NCBI RefSeq assembly: GCF_000003605.2
Contig: NW_003122308.1
Span: forward strand, 1-21,204
Source: Saccoglossus kowalevskii
Lineage: Eukaryota > Hemichordata > Enteropneusta > Harrimaniidae
Direction of reading: 5' to 3'
DNA length: 21,204 nucleotides
The translations under genes were made by a program, and so were the position numbers. Within the stretch, counting starts at the first letter, position 1, and the number at the start of each line of letters is the position of its first letter. Below are positions 8,775 through 19,363 of this stretch, in pieces. The notes below the pieces were generated by a model. It searched no databases, had not been told where the DNA came from, and saw only the letters and a list, made by a program, of their open reading frames with translations.

Positions 8775-10459
8775 GAGAGAATTTTCATTACAAATATGCG
8801 CGAGGGAGAGTATTTTCAGTATAAATATGTCCGCGAGAGAGCATGTTCGGTGCAAATATAAGCGACGGAGAGTATCTTCAATACAAATATGCGCAAGGAA
8901 GAGTATTTTCATTACAAATGTGCGCGAGGGAGAGTAGATTCACAGTATCTTCAATACAAATACGCGCGAGGGAGAGTATTATTTCAGTACAAATACGTGC
9001 GAGGGAGAGTATTTTCAGTATAAATATGCGATGAGAGAAAATTTTCACTACAAATAGGCGCGAGGGAGAGTATTTTCAGTACAAATATGCGCGCGAGAGA
9101 GTATTTTTGATACAAATATAAGCGACGGAGAGTATCTTCAGTACAAATATGAGCGAGGGAGAGTATTTTCAGTACAAATATGCGCAAGGGAGAGTATTTT
9201 CAGTACAAATATGCGCGCGAGAGAGTATTTTTGATACAAATATAAGCGACGGAGAGTATCTTCAGTACAAATATGAGCGAGGGAGAGTATTTTCAGTACA
9301 AATATGCGCAAGGGAGAGTATTTTCAGTACAAATATGCGCGGGGGGTATTTTCAGTACAAATATGCGCGAGGTCGAGTATTTTCAGTACAAATATGCGCG
9401 GGGGGTATTTTCAGTACAAATATGCGCGAGGGCGAGTATTTTCAGTACAAATATGAGCGAAGGTGAGTATTTTCAGTATAAATATGCGCGAGGGAGAGTA
9501 TTTTCAGTACAAATTAGCGAGTGGGAGAGAATTTTCAGTACAAATATGCGCGAGGGAGAGTATTTTCAGTACAAAATAGCGAGAGGAAGAGAATTTTCAT
9601 TACAAATATGCGCGAGGGAGAGTATTTCCAGAGTATCTTCTGTACAAATACGCCCAAGGGAGAGTATTCTTTCAGTACAAATACGCGCAAGGGAGAGTAT
9701 TTTCAGTATAAATAAGCGCGAGGGAGAGTATTTTGAGTATAAGTTTGCGCAAAGGGAGAGTATTTTCAGTATAAAATAGCGGGAGGAAGAGAATTTTCAG
9801 TACAAATATGCGCGAGGGAGAGTATTTTCAGTACAAATATGAGCGAAGGAGAGTATCGTCAGTTCAAATCAGAGCGAAGGAGAGTATATTCAGTACAAAT
9901 ATGTGCGAGGGAGAGTATTTTCAGTACAAATATGCGCGATGGAGATTATTTTCAACCTGAATACAAATATGCGCGCGAGAGAGTATTTTCAGTACAAATT
10001 TGCGCGAGGGAGAGTATTTTCAGTACAAATATGCGCGAGGGAGAGTATTTTCAGTACAAATATGAGCGAAGGAGAGTATCTTCAGTACAAATCTGCGCGA
10101 AGGAGAGTATCTTCAGTACAAATATGCGCGAAAGGGAGTATTTTCAGTACAAATATGCGCGAGGGAGAGAATTTTCAGAACAAATATGCTCAAGGGTGAT
10201 TATTTTCAGTACTAATACCAGTGAAGGAGAGTATTTTCAGCACAAATATGCGCGAGGGAGAGTATTTTCAGTACAAATATGCGCGCGAGAGAGTATTTTC
10301 GGTACAAATATAAGCGACGGACAGTATCTTCAGTACAAATATGAGCGAAGGAGAGTATTTTCAGTACAAATATGCGCAAGGGAGAGTATTTTCAGTACAA
10401 ATATGCGCTAGGGAGAGTATTTTCAGTACAAATTAGCGCGAGGGAGAAAATTTTCAGTA
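8775..10459 (+). repeat. Domain A, copy 2 (most complete)
   Basis: Starts with a leader (8775-8997) shared only with copy 4: ATGTCCGCGAGAGAGCATG, GTGCAAATATAAGCGACGG, AGTAGATTCACAGTATCTTC and TATTATTTCAG. The main body follows from 8998: two AAGCGACGG/ATCTTCAG pairs, GCGGGGGGTA monomers at about 9338 and 9397, ATTAGCGAGTGGG, AATAGCGAGAGG, the TATTTCCAGAGTATC fusion, CTTTCAG and AATAGCGGGAGG. The 3' half begins near 9785 and includes GTATCGTCAG, TCAGAGCGAAGG, TTCAACCTGAATAC (about 9951), ACTAATACCAGTGAAGG (about 10210) and ATTAGCGCGAGGGAGAAAA. The boundary into B is placed near 10459 because the following CAGATATGCGCG monomers also occur throughout B. Confidence 0.85.
10033..10063 (+). repeat. 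Reference 31-bp monomer
   Basis: This copy equals the apparent consensus. It starts with the 13-base half GCGCGAGGGAGAG and continues with the 18-base half TATTTTCAGTACAAATAT. The junction with the next monomer is TATGCG or, as the main alternative, TACGCG. The purine tract GAGGGAGAG is followed by a T4 tract and, about one helical turn later, an A3 tract. GTAC is present in nearly every monomer, so digestion with an enzyme cutting GTAC would be expected to reduce the array to a ladder based on 31 bp. The register chosen here (starting at GCGCG) is arbitrary. Confidence 0.9.
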
Positions 10460-10594
10460 CAGATATGCGCGAGGGAGAGTATTTTCAGTACAAATACGCG
10501 CGAGGGAGAGTATTTTCAGTACAAATAGGCGCGATCGGAGTATTTTCGGTACGGATATGCGCGAGGGGGAGTATTTTCAGTACTAAGACGCGCG
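10460..10594 (+). repeat. Short B segment following domain A copy 2
   Basis: About four monomers, ending in GATCGGAG with CGGTACGGATATGCGCGAGG and then GGGGAGTATTTTCAGTACTAAGACGCG. The CGGTACGG and ACTAAGACG variants are otherwise found together only at 5747-5791. This shows that from about 10545 the array leaves the course taken after the other A copies and follows the 5745 block instead. Confidence 0.75.
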
Positions 10595-11280
10595 AGGGAG
10601 TGTATTTTCAGTACACATATGCGCGAAGATGAGTAATTTCTGTACAAATATGAGCGATGGGAGTATTTTCAGCCCAAAAAATGCGCGAGGGAGAGTATTA
10701 ACTGTACAAATACTCGAGAGGGAGAGTATTTTCAGTACAAATACGCGCGAGGGAGAGTATTTTCAGTACAAATACGCGCGATGGGAGAGTATTATCAGTA
10801 CAAATATGCGCGAGGGAGAGTATTTTCAGTACAATTTTGCACGAGGGAGAGTAATTTCAGTATAAATATGCGCGAGGGAGAGTATTTTCAGTACAATTTT
10901 GCACGAGGGAGAGTAATTTCAGTATAAATATGCGCGAGGGAGAGTATTTTCAGTACAAATATGCGCGAGGGAGAGTAATTTCAGTACAAATATGAGCGAT
11001 GGGAGTATTTTCTGTCCAAATATGCGCGAGGGAGAGCATTTACTGTACAAATACGCGAGAGGGAGAGTATTTTCAGTACAGATATGCGCGAGGGAGAGTA
11101 ATTTCAGTACAAATATGAGCGATGGGAGTATTTTCAGTCCAAATATGCGCGAGTGAGAGTATTTACTGTACAAATACGCGAGAGGGAGAGTATTTTCAGT
11201 AGAAATACGCGCGATGGGAGTATTCTCAATACAAATATGCGCGAGGGAGAGTATTTTCAGTACGGATATGCGCGAGCGAG
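10595..11280 (+). repeat. Domain B block (P at 10673) copied from the 5796 type
   Basis: Matches 5796-6510: P in the CAGCCC form, TATTAACTGTAC, TATTATCAG, two TACAATTTTGCACGAGGG monomers and two half-P monomers (CTGTCC and CAGTCC). The offset is 4799 bp at the left and 4768 bp from about 10750 on. The difference is one 31-bp monomer present in the 5.9-kb copy and absent here. It stops at GGATATGCGCGAGCGAG (11280), where domain A copy 3 begins without a C landmark. Confidence 0.82.
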
Positions 11281-12812
11281 AGTAGATTCAGAGTATCTTC
11301 AGTACAAATACGCGCGAGGGAGAGTATTTAAGTTCAGTACAAATACGCGCGAGGGAGAGTATTTTCAGTATAAATATGCGTTGAGAGAAAATTTTCACTA
11401 CAAATAGGCGCGAGGGAGAGTATTTTCAGTACAAATATGCGCGCGAGAGAGTATTTTTGATACAAATATAAGCGACGGAGAGTATCTTCAGTACAAATAT
11501 GAGCGAGGGAGAGTATTTTCAGTACAAATATGCGCAAGGGAGAGTATTTTCAGTACAAATATGCGCGCGAGAGAGTATTTTTGATACAAATATAAGCGAC
11601 GGAGAGTATCTTCAGTACAAATATGAGCGAGGGAGAGTATTTTCAGTACAAATATGCGCAAGGGAGAGTATTTTCAGTACAAATATGCGCGGGGGGTATT
11701 TTCAGTACAAATATGCGCGAGGGAGAGTATTTTCAGTACAAATATGCGCGGGGGGTATTTTCAGTACAAATATGCGCGAGGGCGAGTATTTTCAGTACAA
11801 ATATGAGCGAGTGGGAGAGAATTTTCAGTATAAATATGCGCGAGGGAGAGTATTTTCAGTACAAATTAGCGAGTGGGAGAGAATTTTCAGTACAAATATG
11901 CGCGAGGGAGAGTATTTTCAGTACAAAATAGCGAGAGGAAGAGAATTTTCAGTACAAATATGCGCGAGGGAGAGTATTTCCAGAGTATCTTCTGTACAAA
12001 TACGCCCAAGGGAGAGTATTCTTTCAGTACAAATACGCGCAAGGGAGAGTATTTTCAGTATAAATAAGCGCGAGGGAGAGTATTTTGAGTATAAGTTTGC
12101 GCAAAGGGAGAGTATTTTCAGTATAAAATAGCGGGAGGAAGAGAATTTTCAGTACAAATATGCGCGAGGGAGAGTATTTTCAGTACAAATATGAGCGAAG
12201 GAGAGTATCGTCAGTACAAATCAGAGCGAAGGAGAGTATATTCAGTACAAATATGTGCGAGGGAGAGTATTTTCAGTACAAATATGCGCGATGGAGATTA
12301 TTTTCAACCTGAATACAAATATGCGCGCGAGAGAGTATTTTCAGTACAAATTTGCGCGAGGGAGAGTATTTTCAGTACAAATATGCGCGAGGGAGAGTAT
12401 TTTCAGTACAAATATGAGCGAAGGAGAGTATCTTCAGTACAAATCTGCGCGAAGGAGAGTATCTTCAGTACAAATATGCGCGAAAGGGAGTATTTTCAGT
12501 ACAAATATGCGCGAGGGGGGAGAATTTTCAGAACAAATATGCTCAAGGGTGATTATTTTCAGTACTAATACCAGTGAAGGAGAGTATTTTCAGCACAAAT
12601 ATGCGCGATTGAGAGTATTTTCAGTACAAATATGCGCGCGAGAGAGTATTTTCGGTACAAATATAAGCGACGGACAGTATCTTCAGTACAAATATGAGCG
12701 AAGGAGAGTATATTCAGTACAAATATGCGCAAGGGAGAGTATTTTCAGTACAAATATGCGCTAGGGAGAGTATTTTCAGTACAAATTAGCGCGAGGGAGA
12801 AAATTTTCAGTA
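11281..12812 (+). repeat. Domain A, copy 3
   Basis: Begins with AGTAGATTCAGAGTATCTTC directly after the B monomer CGAGCGAG, so most of the ~220-bp leader seen in copies 2 and 4 is absent. The next monomer reads TATTTAAGTTCAG, the same as the upstream half of the domain B C landmark, where copies 2 and 4 read TATTATTTCAG. The main body (from 11348) follows copy 2 at offset 2350-2353. Near 11810 the monomer AAGGTGAGTATTTTCAG of the other copies is replaced by GAGTGGGAGAGAATTTTCAG, and the first GCGGGGGGTA pair is separated by a normal GAGGGAGAG monomer. Near 12515 there is a two-base insertion (GAGGGGGGAGAATTTT). Confidence 0.84.
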
Positions 12813-13665
12813 CAGATATGCGCGAGGGAGAGTATTTTCAGTACAAATACGCGCGAGGGAGAGTATTTTCAGTACAAATAGGCGCGATCGGAGTATTTTC
12901 AGTACGGATATGCGCGAGGGAGAGTATTTTCAGTACTAATACGCGCGAGGGAGAGTATTTTCAGTACAAGTACGCGCGATGGGAGTATTTTCAGTACAAA
13001 TATGCGCGAGGGAGAGTATTTTCTGTACAAATATGTGCGAGGGAGAGTATTTTCACTACAAATATGCAAGAAAGAGTATTTTCAGTACAAATACGAGTGA
13101 AGGAGAGTATTTTCAGTACAAATATGAGCGAAGGAGAGTATTTTCAGTACAGATATGCGCGAGGGAGACTATTTTCAGTACAAATACGCGCGAGGGAGAG
13201 TATTTAAGTTCAGTACAAATACGCGCGAGTGAGAGTACTAGTATTTTAAGCACAAATATGAGCGAGGAAGAGTATTTTCAGTACAAATATGAGCGAAGGT
13301 GAGTATTTTCAGTAGAAATATGTGCGAGGGAGAGTATTTTCACTACAAATATGCAAGAGAGAGTATTTTCAGTACAAATACGAGTGAAGGAGAGTATTTT
13401 CAGTACAAATATGAGCGAAGGAGATTATTTTCAATACAAATATGAGCAATGGGAGTCTTTTCAGTACAAATATGCGCGAGGGATATTATTTTCTGTACAA
13501 ATACGCGAGAGGGAGAGTATTTTCTGTACAGATATGCGCGAGGGAGAGTATTTTCAGTACAAATACGCGCGAGGGAGAGTATTGTCAGTACAAATAGGCG
13601 CGATCGGAGTATTTTCAGTACGGATATGCGCGAGGGAGAGTATTTTCAGTACAAATGCGCGAGAG
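12813..13665 (+). repeat. Domain B segment after A copy 3 (C at 13237)
   Basis: Up to about 13060 it tracks 7290-7540 and 18829-19075 (GATCGG, ACTAATACGCGCG, GTACAAGTACGCGCGATGGG, GTGCGAGGG/TTTTCACTAC, then a 29-bp TGCAAGAAAG monomer). It then passes through ACGAGTGAAGG into the CAGATATGCGCGAGGGAGACT monomers that precede C. C at 13237 is followed by a second 29-bp monomer near 13351 and by GCAATGGGAGTC. C to next P is 507 bp. An ACAAATGCGCGAGAGGGAGTG monomer near 13654 lacks the usual TA step. Confidence 0.78.
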
Positions 13666-15352
13666 GGAGTGTATTTTCAGTACACATATGCGCGTGAGGG
13701 AGAGTAATTTCTGTACAAATATGAGCGATTGGAGTATTTTCAACCCAAAAAATGCGCGAGGGAGAGTATTTACTGTACAAATACTCGAGAGGGGGAGTAT
13801 TTTCAGTACAGATATGCGCGAGGGGAATATTTTCAGTACAAATACGCGCGAGGGAGACTATTTTCAGTACAAATACGCGCGATGGGAGAGTATTATCAGT
13901 ACAAATATGCGCGAGGGAGAGTATTTTCAGTACAAATATGCGCGAGGGAGAGTAATTTCAGTACAAATATGAGCGAGGGAGACTATTTTCAGCACAAATA
14001 CGCGTGAGGGAGAGGATTTTCAGTACAAATATGCTCGAGGGAGAGTATTTTCAGTACAAATATGCGCGAGGGAGAGTAATTTCAGTACAAATATGAGCGA
14101 TGGGAGTATTTTCAGTCCAAATCTGTGCGAGGGAGAGTGTTTACTGTACAAATACGCGAGAGGGAGATTATTTTCAGTAGAGATATGCGCGAGGGAGACT
14201 ATTTTCAGTACAAATACGCGCGAGGGAGAGTATTTAAGTTCAGTACAAATACGCGCGAGTGAGAGTACTAGTATTTTAAGCACAAATATGAGCGAGGAAG
14301 AGTATTTTCAGTACAAATATGAGCGAAGGTGAGTATTTTCAGTACAAATATGTGCGAGGGAGAGTATTTTCACTACAAATATGCAAGAGAGAGTATTTTC
14401 AGTACAAATACGAGTGAAGAAGAGTATTTTCAGTACAAATATGAGCGAAAGAGATTATTTTCAATACAAATATGAGCGATGGGAGTATTTTCAGCACAAA
14501 TATGCGCGAGGGAGAGTATTTTCAGTACAAATACGCGCGATGGGAAAGTATTATCAGTACAAATATGCGCGAGGGAGAGTATTTTCAGTACAAATATGCG
14601 CGAGGGAGAGTAATTTCAGTACAAATATGAGCGAGGGAGACTATTTTCAGTACAAATACGCGTGAGGGACAGTATTTTCAGTACAAATATGCTCGAGGGA
14701 GAGTAATTTCAGTACAAATATGAGCGATGGGAGTATTTTCAGTTCAAATATGCGCGAGGGAGAGTATTTACTGTACAAATACGCGAGAGGGAGAGTATTT
14801 TCAATACAGATATGCGCGAGGGAGACTATTTTCAGTACAAATACGCGCGAGGGAGAGTATTTTCAGTACAAGTACGCGCGATGGGAGTATTTTCAGTACA
14901 AATATGCGCGAGGGAGAGTATTTTCTGTACAAATACGCGAGAAAGAGAGTATTTTCAGTACGGATATGCGCGAGCGAGACTATTTTCAGTACAAATACGC
15001 GCGAGGGAGAGTATTTAAGTTCAGTACAAATACGCGCGAGGGAGAGTACTAGTATTTTAAGCACAAATATGAGCGAGGAAGAGTATTTTCAGTACAAATA
15101 TGAGCGAAAGAGATTATTTTCAATACAAATATGAGCGATGGGAGTATTTTCAGCACAAATATGCGCGAGGGAGATTATTTTCTGTACAAATACGCGAGAG
15201 GGAGAGTATTTTCAGTACAGATATGCGCGAGGGAGAGTATTTTCAGTACAACTACGCGCGAGGGAGAGTATTTTCAGTACAAATACGCGCGATCGGAGTA
15301 TTTTCATTACGGATATGCGCGAGGGGGAGTATTTTCAGTACTAATACGCGCG
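13666..15352 (+). repeat. Domain B compound unit (P at 13744, C at 14267 and 15048)
   Basis: The left part matches 3700-4340 at offset 10018, including the 523-bp P-to-C distance. After the first C the 29-bp monomer near 14381 is followed by the GTGAAGAAG and GCGAAAGAG variants of 5500-5560. About 120 bp later the sequence jumps to the 4852-5440 type (GATGGGAAAGTATTATCAG, then CAGTTCAAATATG near 14740), reaching a second C at 15048, 781 bp after the first with no P between. Beyond 15088 it follows 5548 on (offset 9557), three monomers shorter. At least three source blocks are therefore joined here. Confidence 0.78.
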
Positions 15353-15601
15353 AGGGAGTGTATTTTCAGTACACATATGCGCGAGGGTGAGTAATTTCTG
15401 TACAAATATGAGCGATGGGAGTATTTTCAGCCCAAAAAATGCGCGAGGGAGAGTATTAACTGTACAAATACTCGAGAGGGAGAGTATTTTCAGTACAGAT
15501 ATGCGCGAGGGAGAGTATTTTCAGTACAAATACGCGCGAGGGAGAGTATTTTCAGTACAAATACGCGCGATGGGAGAGTATTATCAGTACAAATACGCGA
15601 G
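15353..15601 (+). repeat. Domain B short P-to-P remnant (249 bp), second copy
   Basis: P at 15431 (CAGCCC form, followed by TATTAACTGTAC) and the next P at 15680. The interval and the inner joint, TATTATCAG monomer directly before GAGAGGGAGTGTATTTTCAG, are the same as at 3399-3647. The left side agrees with 5796-6035, so the 3.5-kb remnant and the 5.8-kb block have been combined. Confidence 0.78.
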
Positions 15602-15725
15602 AGGGAGTGTATTTTCAGTACACATATGCGCGATGGAGAGTAATTTCTGTACAAATATGAGCGATTGGAGTATTTTCAACCCAAAAAATGCGCGAGGGAG
15701 AGTATTTACTGTACAAATACTCGAG
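15602..15725 (+). repeat. 124-bp (four-monomer) unit carrying P at 15680
   Basis: P recurs after exactly 124 bp, 4 x 31, at 15804. Between them are TACTGTACAAATACTCGAG, a monomer with TATGTTCAG in place of TATTTTCAG, CAGATATAAGCGAAGG, TAATTTCTGTAC and GAGCGATTGGAG. It is the shortest P-to-P distance in the window and looks like a tandem duplication of the P neighbourhood. Confidence 0.78.
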
Positions 15726-16720
15726 AGGGGGAGTATGTTCAGTACAGATATAAGCGAAGGAGAGTAATTTCTGTACAAATATGAGCGATTGGAGTATTTT
15801 CAACCCAAAAAATGCGCGAGGGAGAGTATTTACTGTGAGGGGGAGTATTTTCAGTACAGATATGCGCGAGGGGAATATTTTCAGTACAAATACGCGCGAG
15901 GGAGAGTATTTTCAGTACAAATACGCGCGATGGGAGAGTATTTTCTGTACAAATACACGAGATAGAGAGCATTTTCAGTACGGATATGCGCGAGCGAGAC
16001 TATTTTCAGTACAAATACGCGCGAGGGAGAGTATTTAAGTTCAGTACAAATACGCGCGAGGGAGAGTACTAGTATTTTACGCACATATATGGGTGAGGAA
16101 GAGTATTTTCAGTACAAGTACGCGCGATGGGAGTATTTTCCGTACAAATATGTGCGAGGGAGAGTATTTTCTGTACAAATACGCGAGAAGGAGAGAATTT
16201 TCAGTACGGATATGCGCGAGCGAGACTATTTTCAGTACAAATACGCGCGAGGGAGAGTATTTAAGTTCAGTACAAATACGCGCGAGGGAGAGTAATAGTA
16301 TTTTAAGCACAAATATGAGCGAGGAAGTGTATTTTCAGTACAAATATGAGCGCAGGAGAGTATTTTCAGTAGAAATATGTGCTAGGGAGGGTATTTTCAC
16401 TACAAATATGCAAGAGAGAGTATTTTCAGTACAAATACGAGTGAAGGAGAGTATTTTCAGTACAAATATGAGCGAAGGAGATTATTTTCAATACAAATAT
16501 GAGCGATGGGAGTATTTTCAGTACAAATATGCGCAAGGGAGATTATTTTCTGTACAAATACGCGAGAGGGAGAGTATTTTCAATACAGATATGCGCGAGG
16601 GAGAGTATTTTCAGTACAAATACGCGCGAGGGAGAGTATTTTCAGTACAAATACGCGCGATCGGAGTATTTTCAGTACGGATATGCGCGAGGGAGAGTAT
16701 TTTCAGTACTAATACGCGCG
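15726..16720 (+). repeat. Domain B unit with P at 15804 and C doublet (16068, 16294)
   Basis: Soon after P a 12-bp deletion joins TTTACTGT to GAGGGGGAG (about 15835), leaving a 19-bp monomer. The first C ends TATTTTACGCAC instead of TATTTTAAGCAC and is followed by GGGTGAGGAAG. The second C is AATAGTATTTT. The 226-bp doublet and its surroundings (16068-16620) match 8150-8700 at offset 7918. After the second C the 29-bp monomer, ACGAGTGAAGG, GCGCAAGGG, GATCGG and GTACACATATGCGCG monomers appear in normal order. Confidence 0.8.
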
Positions 16721-17186
16721 AGGGAGTGTATTTTCAGTACACATATGCGCGAGGGAGAGTAATTTCTGTACAAATATGATCGATGGGAGTATTTTCAGCC
16801 CAAAAAATGCGCGAGGGAGAGTATTTACTGTACAAATACTCGAGAGGGAGAGTATTTTCAGTACAGATACGCGCGAGGGAGAGTATTTTCAGTACAAATA
16901 TGTGCGAAGGAGAGTATTTTCAGTACAAATACGCACGAGGGAGAGTATTTTCAGTACAAATATGCGCGAGGGAGAGTAATTTCAGTACAAATATGAGCGA
17001 TGGGAGTATTTTCAGTCCAAATATGCGCGAGGGAGAGTATTTACTGTACAAATACGCGAGAGGGAGAGTATTTTCAGTACAGATATGCGCGAGGGAGAGT
17101 ATTTTCAGTACAAATACGCGCGAGGGAGAGTATTTTCAGTACAAATACGCGCGATCGGAGTATTTTCAGTACGGATATGCGCGAGG
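16721..17186 (+). repeat. Domain B left half-unit (P at 16799) running into domain A
   Basis: P lies 505 bp after the second C, followed by TACTGTACAAATACTCGAG, GTGCGAAGGAG, ACGCACGAGGG and a half-P monomer CAGTCC near 17015, then GATCGG. This is subfamily 2 of the B unit (see 2526-3398 and 20516). Relative to the corresponding place at about 8700 this adds 494 bp, close to 16 monomers. Domain A copy 4 begins near 17187. Confidence 0.78.
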
Positions 17187-18828
17187 GAGAGAATTTTCAT
17201 TACAAATATGCGCGAGGGAGAGTATTTTCAGTATAAATATGTCCGCGAGAGAGCATATTCGGTGCAAATATAAGCGACGGAGAGTATCTTCAATACAAAT
17301 ATGCGCAAGGAAGAGTATTTTCATTACAAATGTGCGCGAGGGAGAGTAGATTCAGAGTATCTTCAATACAAATACGCGCGAGGGAGAGTATTATTTCAGT
17401 ACAAATACGTGCGAGGGAGAGTATTTTCAGTATAAATATGCGTTGAGAGAAAATTTTCACTACAAATAGGCGCGAGGGAGAGTATTTTCAGTACAAATAT
17501 GCGCGCGAGAGAGTATTTTTGATACAAATATAAGCGACGGAGAGTATCTTCAGTACAAATATGAGCGAGGGAGAGTATTTTCAGTACAAATATGCGCAAG
17601 GGAGAGTATTTTCAGTACAAATATGCGCGCGAGAGAGTATTTTTGATACAAATATAAGCGACGGAGAGTATCTTCAGTACAAATATGAGCGAGGGAGAGT
17701 ATTTTCAGTACAAATATGCGCAAGGGAGAGTATTTTCAGTACAAATATGCGCGGGGGGTATTTTCAGTACAAATATGCGCGAGGGAGAGTATTTTCAGTA
17801 CAAATATGCGCGGGGGGTATTTTCAGTACAAATATGCGCGAGGGCGAGTATTTTCAGTACAAATATGAGCGAAGGTGAGTATTTTCAGTATAAATATGCG
17901 CGAGGGAGAGTATTTTCAGTACAAATTAGCGAGTGGGAGAGAATTTTCAGTACAAATATGCGCGAGGGAGAGTATTTTCAGTACAAATAGCGAGAGGAAG
18001 AGAATTTTCAGTACAAATACGCCCAAGGGAGAGTATTCTTTCAGTACAAATACGCGCAAGGGAGAGTATTTTCAGTATAAATAAGCGCGAGGGAGAGTAT
18101 TTTGAGTATAAGTTTGCGCAAAGGGAGAGTATTTTCAGTATAAAATAGCGGGAGGAAGAGAATTTTCAGTACAAATATGCGCGAGGGAGAGTATTTTCAG
18201 TACAAATATGAGCGAAGGAGAGTATCGTCAGTACAAATCAGAGCGAAGGAGAGTATATTCAGTACAAATATGTGCGAGGGAGAGTATTTTCAGTACAAAT
18301 ATGCGCGATGGAGATTATTTTCAACCTGAATACAAATATGCGCGCGAGAGAGTATTTTCAGTACAAATTTGCGCGAGGGAGAGTATTTTCAGTACAAATA
18401 TGCGCGAGGGAGAGTATTTTCAGTACAAATATGAGCGAAGGAGAGTATCTTCAGTACAAATCTGCGCGAAGGAGAGTATCTTCAGTACAAATATGCGCGA
18501 AAGGGAGTATTTTCAGTACAAATATGCGCGAGGGAGAGAATTTTCATAACAAATATGCTCAAGGGTGATTATTTTCAGTACTAATACCAGTGAAGGAGAG
18601 TATTTTGAGCACAAATATGCGCGAGGGAGAGTATTTTCAGTACAAATATGCGCGCGAGAGAGTATTTTCGGTACAAATATAAGCGACGGACAGTATCTTC
18701 AGTACAAATATGAGCGAAGGAGAGTATTTTCAGTACAAATATGCGCAAGGGAGAGTATTTTCAGTACAAATATGCGCTAGGGAGAGTATTTTCAGTACAA
18801 ATTAGCGCGAGGGAGAAAATTTTCAGTA
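17187..18828 (+). repeat. Domain A, copy 4
   Basis: Leader at 17187-17409 as in copy 2 (ATGTCCGCGAGAGAGCAT, AGTAGATTCAGAGTATCTTC, TATTATTTCAG), then the body from 17410. Near 17985-18020 it lacks about 43 bp relative to the other three copies: the monomer plus the TATTTCCAGAGTATCTTC fusion are gone, and AAAATAGCG is shortened to AAATAGCG. The 3' half follows copies 2 and 3 with TTCAACCTGAATAC near 18321 and ACTAATACCAGTGAAGG near 18580. It ends at ATTAGCGCGAGGGAGAAAA. Confidence 0.85.
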
Positions 18829-19363
18829 CAGATATGCGCGAGGGAGAGTATTTTCAGTACAAATACGCGCGAGGGAGAGTATTTTCAGTACAAATAGGCG
18901 CGATCGGAGTATTTTCAGTACGGATATGCGCGAGGGAGAGTATTTTCAGTACTAATACGCGCGAGGGAGAGTATTTTCAGTACAAGTACGCGCGATGGGA
19001 GTATTTTCAGTACAAATATGCGCGAGGGAGAGTATTTTCTGTACAAATATGTGCGAGGGAGAGTATTTTCACTACAAATATGCAAAAAAGAGTATTTTCA
19101 GTACAAATACGAGTGAAGGAGAGTATTTTCAGTACAAATATGAGCGAAGGAGATTATTTTCAATACAAATATGAGCGATGGGAGATTATTTTCTGTACAA
19201 ATACGCGAGAGGGAGAGTATTTTCAGTACAGATATGCGCGAGGGAGAGTATTTTCAGTACAATTACGCGCGAGGGAGAGTATTTTCAGTACAAATAGGCG
19301 CGATCGGAGTATTTTCAGTACGGATATGTGCGAGGGAGAGTATTTTCAGTACAAATACGCGAG
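18829..19363 (+). repeat. Domain B entry segment after A copy 4
   Basis: Equivalent to 7290-7826 at offset 11537-11539, with the same GATGGGAGATTATTTT fusion near 19178 and the same GATCGG and GAGAGAGTGTATTTTCAG monomers. One difference is informative: the 29-bp monomer is present here as TGCAAAAAAG near 19081, while the 7.5-kb copy has an ordinary 31-bp monomer at that place. Confidence 0.78.

Noticed and set aside
8826..8960. The divergent leader of domain A as remnant of a mobile element
   Set aside because: Although it has unusual monomers (GTCCGCGAGAGAGCATG, AGTAGATTCACAG), it still aligns to the 31-bp repeat throughout, with no terminal inverted repeats, target duplication or coding remnant.
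9001..9030. TATAAATA elements as TATA boxes (in CAGTATAAATATGCG monomers, for example near 20, 478, 9018 and 17430)
   Set aside because: They arise from a single C-to-T change in the monomer core GTACAAATA and have no associated gene, initiator or downstream unit.
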